Shown one piece after another: positions 59,378-64,000 of a stretch of 64,000 nt of DNA. The DNA is from a virus. The number at the start of each line of letters is the position of its first letter. Position 1 is the stretch's first letter. The position numbers and the translations under genes were made by a program. The stretch is taken from IMG/VR virus record IMGVR_UViG_3300035670_000010, positions 62,001-126,000 of that record; one strand, 5' to 3'. The notes below the pieces were generated by a model. That model made no database searches. It was not told where the DNA came from and saw only the letters and a program-made list of their open reading frames with translations.

Positions 59378-59560
59378 TTATTTTTTTACGTTATTTTTAA
59401 TAAGTGAATAAAACTGGTGACTTACCTCAACTAGCATATTATCATAAACCCTACCCATTATATTTTGTAAACAGAAATCCATTTTCTTATATACCTTTAT
59501 ATTTAAAGGCGAATGTAATTTGTTAGTTATTTTCAAATCAATTTTACTAATATTTATCAT
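59378..59560 (-). CDS. Mini-gene array member 14 (60 aa)
   Basis: Starts MINISKIDLKITNKLHSPLN; ends FYSLIKNNVKK. Confidence 0.55.
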   Translation of the reverse strand: MINISKIDLKITNKLHSPLNIKVYKKMDFCLQNIMGRVYDNMLVEVSHQFYSLIKNNVKK

Positions 59561-59732
59561 ATATTGTATGTTTTACATTGTTTAAGATAGTTTTTGTGTT
59601 TTCATAAATTGAGTTTATTTTCTCATCTGTTATTTTATTCTTTATATCCTGATCAAAAAATACTGTTTTATATGCCATCTTTTGTGTAAAAGAAACCCCC
59701 CTATCTGCCAATATGTATTTAATATTTTTCAT
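59547..59732 (-). CDS. Mini-gene array member 15 (61 aa)
   Basis: Starts MKNIKYILADRGVSFTQKMA; ends LNNVKHTIYDKY. Overlaps both neighbours. Confidence 0.6.
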   Translation of the reverse strand: MKNIKYILADRGVSFTQKMAYKTVFFDQDIKNKITDEKINSIYENTKTILNNVKHTIYDKY

Positions 59733-59920
59733 TTATTTTTTTTTAATTTACTACCAATCACCAAACAAACTGGTAAACTTGTTTGCGTAAATAATAGTCT
59801 GTTAATAGGGCTATTACTCCTACTGGTTCTATCCCAGGCATAACCCACAACATAATCAAATAACTTATATAAGATTTTACCACGTGTTTTTATATCAATT
59901 TCATGACTAATATTCCTCAT
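59729..59920 (-). CDS. Mini-gene array member 16 (63 aa)
   Basis: Starts MRNISHEIDIKTRGKILYKL; ends IGSKLKKNK. ATGA overlap with member 15. Confidence 0.6.
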   Translation of the reverse strand: MRNISHEIDIKTRGKILYKLFDYVVGYAWDRTSRSNSPINRLLFTQTSLPVCLVIGSKLKKNK

Positions 59921-60131
59921 CTACGTTAATATTTAAGACCTCTATATTATTCCAGCCATTATTCAAAACATCCCAGTATATTGGGTGTTTCACTTCCATA
60001 TTAAGATTACGACTAACAGCATTATTTATTATACCACGAATATAACTAGCAACATGATAAGATATTTTATCCGAAGTGTCATTACGCTTAGTATTAACCC
60101 TATTACCAATTATAGAGTTAACCCTCTTCAT
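59907..60131 (-). CDS. Mini-gene array member 17 (74 aa)
   Basis: Starts MKRVNSIIGNRVNTKRNDTS; ends with an acidic extension (NVDEEY). Confidence 0.55.
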   Translation of the reverse strand: MKRVNSIIGNRVNTKRNDTSDKISYHVASYIRGIINNAVSRNLNMEVKHPIYWDVLNNGWNNIEVLNINVDEEY

Positions 60132-60313
60132 AACTTTACATTTTGTTTTACTTGTTTCACTACCCTATCCCTTACTTTATTAGATACCTTATCACTTACT
60201 TTATTACATACCTTATCACTTAATTCATTACATACTTCATTACTTACTTTAACTCCAAAACTAATTCTCCTCTTGTACAACTTTTCATGAATCTGATTAG
60301 AAAAACTGTTCAT
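60128..60313 (-). CDS. Mini-gene array member 18 (61 aa)
   Basis: Starts MNSFSNQIHEKLYKRRISFG, then a run of short near-repeats (NKVSDKVSNKVRDRV) with period four to five residues. Shares its first and last codons with member 19. Confidence 0.6.
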   Translation of the reverse strand: MNSFSNQIHEKLYKRRISFGVKVSNEVCNELSDKVCNKVSDKVSNKVRDRVVKQVKQNVKL

Positions 60314-60501
60314 AACTTTACATTTAGTTTTACTTGATTCACTCCTTGATTCATTATTTTATTGCTTATCACTCCTTCATCCCCTGCTTTAGCCCTTACT
60401 GTAAGCCTAACATTATCACTAACTTTATCCCACGCTTCATCACCCAAACCAATTCTCATCTTATATAATGTAAAATGAATCTGATTACAAATATTTTTCA
60501 T
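60310..60501 (-). CDS. Mini-gene array member 19 (63 aa), first in transcription
   Basis: Starts MKNICNQIHFTLYKMRIGLG; ends NQVKLNVKL like member 18. First gene of the array in the minus direction; its ATG overlaps the 60498-60830 stop. Confidence 0.6.
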   Translation of the reverse strand: MKNICNQIHFTLYKMRIGLGDEAWDKVSDNVRLTVRAKAGDEGVISNKIMNQGVNQVKLNVKL

Positions 60502-60830
60502 AAATTCATTTTTTCAATAAATGGATTTAGGTTATTCCCCTGGACTTCTGGAATAAAGTATTGCACCTTATCATAATGCCAAACTTCTTTCCCAGTTATA
60601 TCATCATAATAAACCTCAATTGGTTTTGTTGAATGGGTGATTTTATGACAATAATCCAAATGAATTTGGCTGCCATCCCTAAATATAAATTGCTCATTAT
60701 AATATTCAATAACTTGACAAATCTCTTCAACTTCAATCTCGGAGCAATACACATAAACCCAATCACCTATTTCAATATCCAAATCATCCACAATGATGTA
60801 ATGATCTTCACTAATATTCACTAGTCGCAT
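60498..60830 (-). CDS. Hypothetical protein (110 aa), related in layout to 2805-3257
   Basis: 110 residues, MRLVNISEDHYIIVDDLDIE, then IGDWVYVYCSEIEVEEICQV and HKITHSTKPIEVY. The IGDWVYV-and-THSTKP arrangement parallels the 150-residue protein at 2805-3257. Upstream gene of the mini-gene array with 4-nt overlap. Confidence 0.6.
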   Translation of the reverse strand: MRLVNISEDHYIIVDDLDIEIGDWVYVYCSEIEVEEICQVIEYYNEQFIFRDGSQIHLDYCHKITHSTKPIEVYYDDITGKEVWHYDKVQYFIPEVQGNNLNPFIEKMNL

Positions 60831-60835
60831 ATTAT

Positions 60836-61063
60836 TTAGTTTTTTTGTTTGTAAGATTGACCAAATGTCCTGGGGAGAGTATTAACCAACTGCTGAATTT
60901 CATCAGGCTCTAACTCAATTGTTACCCCATTTTTAATTATAATCATTTTTAAACCTTCTGTCCAGTGAGAATATTCAAAAAGACCATCTGTATTGCATAT
61001 AGAATATGAAAAAACATTGAACTCTGTTGAGGTGGGGGTAATGGTTTCATTAAGTTGTTTCAT
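60836..61063 (-). CDS. Small hypothetical protein (75 aa)
   Basis: 75 residues from the ATG at 61063 (MKQLNETITPTSTEFNVFSY). The segment IIIKNGVTIELEPDEIQQLV ends in LPRTFGQSYKQK. The start overlaps the 61050 gene by 14 nt. No motif. Confidence 0.55.
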   Translation of the reverse strand: MKQLNETITPTSTEFNVFSYSICNTDGLFEYSHWTEGLKMIIIKNGVTIELEPDEIQQLVNTLPRTFGQSYKQKN

Positions 61064-61397
61064 CTTGTTTAGTTTTTTTAAATTGATTAAACCACTCTTG
61101 TAAAATTTCCTCTGCTGATTTATTAGAATTTTGCATTGTTGAGTTAAATTCTTCTTGAAAATAAAAATGTGCAAAACTAATCAAATCTTCCTCACTATAC
61201 ATCTGTTCTTGTTGCCATTTCGCGCCTTTTTTAAATGCTTCTTTTGTTAGCCAATTACCAACGTTTACCCCCAAAAGGTAAGGATTGAAGTCTATATAAA
61301 TATTTTTAGCAGCCTCATCAACTGTTTCTTTTTTAGGAAGACATTCTTTGTTACAAATACCTTCGCAATACATACAACCTCTAGCTATATAGTTCAT
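61050..61397 (-). CDS. Cys-containing hypothetical protein (115 aa)
   Basis: 115 residues from the ATG at 61397. N-terminal CMYCEGICNKEC is a small metal-binding Cys cluster. The second half, AAKNIYIDF then KEAFKKGAKWQQEQMYSEED, carries a module also at the end of the next upstream gene (EGAEWMQERMYSEEE). Flavobacterial phage proteins with this module are familiar, role unknown. Confidence 0.6.
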   Translation of the reverse strand: MNYIARGCMYCEGICNKECLPKKETVDEAAKNIYIDFNPYLLGVNVGNWLTKEAFKKGAKWQQEQMYSEEDLISFAHFYFQEEFNSTMQNSNKSAEEILQEWFNQFKKTKQDETT

Positions 61398-61398
61398 T

Positions 61399-62316
61399 TT
61401 ATTTCTTTTTAAATTGTTCAATAATGGTTTCACAATCACTTAAATATTTACCACAATGACCTTTATCTTTGTAGGTGTATTTAAGATGATTTATTTCTGA
61501 AATACTACGTTTAAGCATCTCTAGTAAATCATTAACTTCTTCCTCACTATACATTCTCTCTTGCATCCATTCAGCACCTTCAATAAATCCTATTTTATGT
61601 GCATAAGGATTTAATCCATTTTTATATTCTGAATTTATTTTATCCCAGTTATTTTCAGCAGCATCTTCAACCGTTTCTTGTTTACGTTTCATCATAATAG
61701 AATTAGATATTCTTTCTTCCTTCTTTGCTGATTCTGTGTATGTGAGTTTTTCTTGTTTAGGTTTACCACCAAACAAACCAGATGCTAAGTCATTAAACTC
61801 TTTTGTTCCAATTTTTGGTAATCCAAAATATTCTAAATTTAATTGTTTAGGTTCTTTTTTTGGAATAATTATTTTGTATTCCTTATGGAAAGTTGGATAA
61901 CTTGTATGTCCTGCAAATCCAACATAATCTTCTACTTCAATTTCTCTAACCTCAACCTCCTCACAACTTGGATTATTAACAAACCATTCTAAAAACTCAT
62001 CATCAATAGCTTGAACATGGTCTTTAATCAAGTCTTGGTCTGTGGTTAGGATGATTTTTTTACATAGTTCATATCTATCATAATAACCTAAACGATATTC
62101 AGCAAAAAAATATTCATCACCATTTTTATAGATAATTAAATCCCCTTCTATAATTTCTTCATCATTAGTGATGTATAGGTGTTGATTTTCGCTATCCAAA
62201 ATGTTAGGCATAACCCTATCAAATAACCTTAAATCATTAAAGACTTGCTTACCTTTTTTAGTTAGATATCCTAACCTACTTGGTTTATCTGTTGGAATTA
62301 TGTGTATGTTTTTCAT
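61399..62316 (-). CDS. Two-module Flavobacterium-phage-type protein (305 aa)
   Basis: 305 residues. The N-terminal module MKNIHIIPTDKPSRLGYLTK, HLYITNDEEI, CKKIILTTDQDLIKDHVQAI, DDEFLEWFVNNPSCEEVEV is a pattern I recognise in Flavobacterium phages and prophages. The C-terminal module is AAENNWDK...GFIEGAEWMQERMYSEEEV, shared with the 61050 gene. No activity is known. Confidence 0.72.
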   Translation of the reverse strand: MKNIHIIPTDKPSRLGYLTKKGKQVFNDLRLFDRVMPNILDSENQHLYITNDEEIIEGDLIIYKNGDEYFFAEYRLGYYDRYELCKKIILTTDQDLIKDHVQAIDDEFLEWFVNNPSCEEVEVREIEVEDYVGFAGHTSYPTFHKEYKIIIPKKEPKQLNLEYFGLPKIGTKEFNDLASGLFGGKPKQEKLTYTESAKKEERISNSIMMKRKQETVEDAAENNWDKINSEYKNGLNPYAHKIGFIEGAEWMQERMYSEEEVNDLLEMLKRSISEINHLKYTYKDKGHCGKYLSDCETIIEQFKKK

Positions 62317-62321
62317 AATAT

Positions 62322-62684
62322 TTATTTTTTAGCAATTTCAATCATTTTTTGTAAAATTGACTCTTCTACTTCTTCATATGTTTCAAAAATAGGACTATTC
62401 CAATCCCCCCATTCAACCCACCATTTATCTACATCAAACTTCTTTGGCTGCATATAAACACCATACTTCTCCCTAAACCACCTGAATACTTGTTGGTATA
62501 GTGGTGTTACTAATCTAAATCGGTCTTCTGAAAATATTTTACTAAAATTAGAATTGGTTATGAGTCCAGAATTATCAATTATTACTTTTGTTTTATTTTC
62601 TTGAAAGTATCCAAAACATGGTTCGTCAAAATCTAACTGTTTGAGTTCTAACGCTATTTGATAACTTACAAATTCCTTTTCCAT
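62322..62684 (-). CDS. Flavobacterium-phage-type protein (120 aa)
   Basis: 120 residues. EFVSYQIALELKQLDFDEPC, then VFRWFREKYGVYMQP and YEEVEESILQKMIEIAKK are characteristic of small Flavobacterium phage proteins of unknown function. It is a paralogue of 62686-63060, sharing FRWFREKY and the C-terminal TYEEAE/IEIAK block. Confidence 0.68.
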   Translation of the reverse strand: MEKEFVSYQIALELKQLDFDEPCFGYFQENKTKVIIDNSGLITNSNFSKIFSEDRFRLVTPLYQQVFRWFREKYGVYMQPKKFDVDKWWVEWGDWNSPIFETYEEVEESILQKMIEIAKK

Positions 62685-62685
62685 A

Positions 62686-63060
62686 TTAATTTATTTTGTT
62701 TTTAGCAATTTCAATCAATTTTATTAAACACTCTAACTCCGCTTCTTCGTAAGTTCCAACTTTAGGGTCTTTATTAAACTCTTCCATTGTTCTTTGTTTA
62801 GCGTATTCTAAACCTGATAATGACATATCATAAATGTGACAATCAAATTGTTTAGTATTTGGTCTAAACCCAATAAACCCTCTTAAATTATACTTCTCTC
62901 GAAACCACCTGAATGCTATAGCATTGACCACAGTTCTGTGAATCTTATTTAATGGTAATTCATCAAGATATTCTGGCGATATGTCAGTATCTTTTAAATT
63001 ATGAGTTTTTGATAACCACTCAAACAATCCTAAAGATTCTAATTCATTGTATATTTTCAT
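62686..63060 (-). CDS. Flavobacterium-phage-type protein (124 aa), paralogue of 62322
   Basis: 124 residues from the ATG at 63060 (MKIYNELESLGLFEWLSKTH). AIAFRWFREKYNLRGFIGF and TYEEAELECLIKLIEIAKNK parallel the neighbouring 120-residue protein. Function unknown. Confidence 0.68.
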   Translation of the reverse strand: MKIYNELESLGLFEWLSKTHNLKDTDISPEYLDELPLNKIHRTVVNAIAFRWFREKYNLRGFIGFRPNTKQFDCHIYDMSLSGLEYAKQRTMEEFNKDPKVGTYEEAELECLIKLIEIAKNKIN

Positions 63061-63088
63061 TTTGTTTAGTTTATGGTTAATAAATTCC

Positions 63089-63349
63089 TTAAAACCTATC
63101 TGCAATCTTATTAATTAGTTCCTCATCCTCAACAGTCAATTTCCAGTAGTTTTCACTTATTTTAGAAAGTTGTGTTTTCCTATCATCATATTTATCATCA
63201 CCACCTCTATTAAGAACAAATCCTATATTATCATCTTCCATTGCTTGTAATAGGTTCTCTCTAAACCTTTTGTTTCTTTTGAACATATAGATGATTTCAT
63301 CTGAATAATCATCCAAATCAATATCAGCTTCCACTGTAATGTATGACAT
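63089..63349 (-). CDS. Small acidic hypothetical protein (86 aa)
   Basis: 86 residues, MSYITVEADIDLDDYSDEII. Acidic N-terminus, basic middle, no motif. First gene of the minus-strand operon after a host-type promoter. Confidence 0.6.
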   Translation of the reverse strand: MSYITVEADIDLDDYSDEIIYMFKRNKRFRENLLQAMEDDNIGFVLNRGGDDKYDDRKTQLSKISENYWKLTVEDEELINKIADRF

Positions 63350-63371
63350 AACTATTATTTTTTTTGATACA

Positions 63372-63379
63372 CAAATATA
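63372..63379 (-). promoter_or_regulatory. Bacteroidota-type -7 box TATATTTG
   Basis: CTTATATTTGTGTATC on the minus strand, 23 nt before the ATG at 63349. It probably drives the operon running down through the mini-gene array. Confidence 0.6.
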
Positions 63380-63391
63380 AGGGAAATAAAA

Positions 63392-63892
63392 TTACTGCGC
63401 AAGTTCTTTCTGTAATATTTTCAAAACAGCATGACTTGTATGACCATCAAAAGGAAATAATGCTTTTGATGTTTCTGGGACTTTAAAATCATCCCACCTA
63501 TCTGCTGGATAGTGATTGGATATTTGGCCACTTGGTAATTTTGCCACAACAATAAACCAGCCCCCACCAAAACAAGGATAACCATCATTATGTTTCCAAC
63601 TCTTATGGACACTATATTTGGTGTTCTGCATCACCTGGTTCAAATCCTGGAACTCTTCATCACCTTTCTGATTTGCCCACTCATTAAACAATAAAGCATT
63701 GTAGGCTGCTCTAAAATCATATAATTCCTTAAAGGTGTGATATCCATCAGAGGTGTTTTCTGTTACTTTATGATAATCCTCTTCTAGTTTCTTGATACGT
63801 TCAAAAACCTCATTTGGGATTGTGTAATTTGTAATCCTGCTACCATACTGGCTATTGATAACATCACATAAATAATCAACTGGTGTTTTCAT
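63392..63892 (-). CDS. Conserved phage protein (166 aa)
   Basis: 166 residues. SDGYHTFKELYDFRAAYNAL, KSWKHNDGYPCFGGGWFIVV, GQISNHYPADRWDDF and PFDGHTSHAVLKIL form a pattern common in tailed phages (SDGYHTFxELYxHR ... FDGHTSxxVL). Its function is unknown to me. Separated by the promoter from the next operon. Confidence 0.75.
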   Translation of the reverse strand: MKTPVDYLCDVINSQYGSRITNYTIPNEVFERIKKLEEDYHKVTENTSDGYHTFKELYDFRAAYNALLFNEWANQKGDEEFQDLNQVMQNTKYSVHKSWKHNDGYPCFGGGWFIVVAKLPSGQISNHYPADRWDDFKVPETSKALFPFDGHTSHAVLKILQKELAQ

Positions 63893-63911
63893 AGTTTTAG
63901 TTTTTTTGTTG

Positions 63912-64000
63912 TTATAATTTTTCTATTTCTTGTTTAACTTCTAAATAATGTGCAATAGACCTTTCCATTTTAAAATCAAGATTAAAGTTAAGTACAAACA
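63912..64000 (-). CDS. Partial C-terminus of a hypothetical protein
   Basis: An open frame enters from the window edge and ends at TAA (63912-63914): ...NLDFKMERSIAHYLEVKQEI then EKL. About 28 residues are visible, so nothing can be said about function. Confidence 0.45.
   Translation of the reverse strand, partial: FVLNFNLDFKMERSIAHYLEVKQEIEKL

Larger units (their letters stand above)
56823..60501 (-). repeat. Tandem array of 19 diversified mini-genes
   Basis: Nineteen 60-81-codon genes, all minus strand, lie head to tail and mostly overlap at a TATG(A)-type junction. Most begin M(K/R)N(I/V) and end near (I/V)ENNLKKK, while cores diverge almost completely and share only a loose pattern (basic helix, Ile/Val-rich middle, Gln/Asn-rich end). 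No promoter or terminator is seen between them. Confidence 0.75.

Noticed and set aside
56823-60501. Mini-gene array as a set of toxin-antitoxin pairs
   Set aside because: There is no alternation of two protein types, no shared toxin fold and no autoregulatory sites between genes.

Overview
The window is most likely a segment of a large, AT-rich tailed-phage genome infecting a member of the Bacteroidota, probably Flavobacterium-like. Genes are tightly packed, often overlap as ATGA or TAATG, and carry no obvious Shine-Dalgarno sequences. There are four tRNAs, five DNA methyltransferases, an RNA ligase, three homing-endonuclease genes and many small unknown genes. The host assignment rests on repeated TAnnTTTG -7 boxes (several with TTTG/TTG exactly 19 nt upstream), a type IX secretion-like tail on a metalloprotease, a DUF4846-like lipoprotein and PorT-like beta-barrels. 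No terminase, portal, polymerase or tail gene lies in the window; the one likely virion protein carries a DUF5872-like domain.

Layout. 1-16 kb: mostly late-type genes in divergent pairs (Cys-motif proteins, amidase, subtilase, GH19 endolysin, secreted metzincin) mixed with a few host-type-promoter genes (two phosphoesterases and small unknowns). 16.3-20.9 kb: a DUF5872-like gene followed by seven tandem leucine-rich-repeat (LRR) paralogues and a small cupin. 20.9-26.4 kb: duplicated metalloproteases with small partner genes, RNA ligase, SET-domain protein and two tRNAs. 26.4-34.4 kb: more cargo-like genes and a methyltransferase cluster. 34.4-39.7 kb: small genes, SprT-like protein, two tRNAs, envelope proteins. 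39.7-50.7 kb: a dense run of proteins with short shared N-terminal leaders (nucleotidyltransferase-like, ADP-ribosyltransferase-like, Tae4-like, zinc peptidases), broken by a duplicated cassette and a GIY-YIG gene. 51.46-52.96 kb: a non-coding region with G/C-run palindromes. 53-64 kb: a muramidase and nuclease, then a long minus-strand run containing 19 tandem mini-genes.

The main pattern is that more than twenty otherwise unrelated proteins begin with a short interchangeable leader ending near an (I/L/M)xE site. Many are preceded by an ATATTTATA motif about 20-27 nt before the start codon. By analogy with T4 capsid-targeting sequences, cleaved by the prohead protease, I infer that these are late-expressed proteins packaged inside the virion and injected with the DNA. 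They include zinc peptidases, ADP-ribosyltransferase-like proteins, a Tae4-like amidase, a ParB/sulfiredoxin-like protein, a nucleotidyltransferase-like protein and several families built around a conserved Cys motif. TAnnTTTG promoters instead precede RNA ligase, phosphoesterase, small and endonuclease genes, presumably read early by host RNA polymerase. All functions are inferred from sequence motifs; no database search was run.
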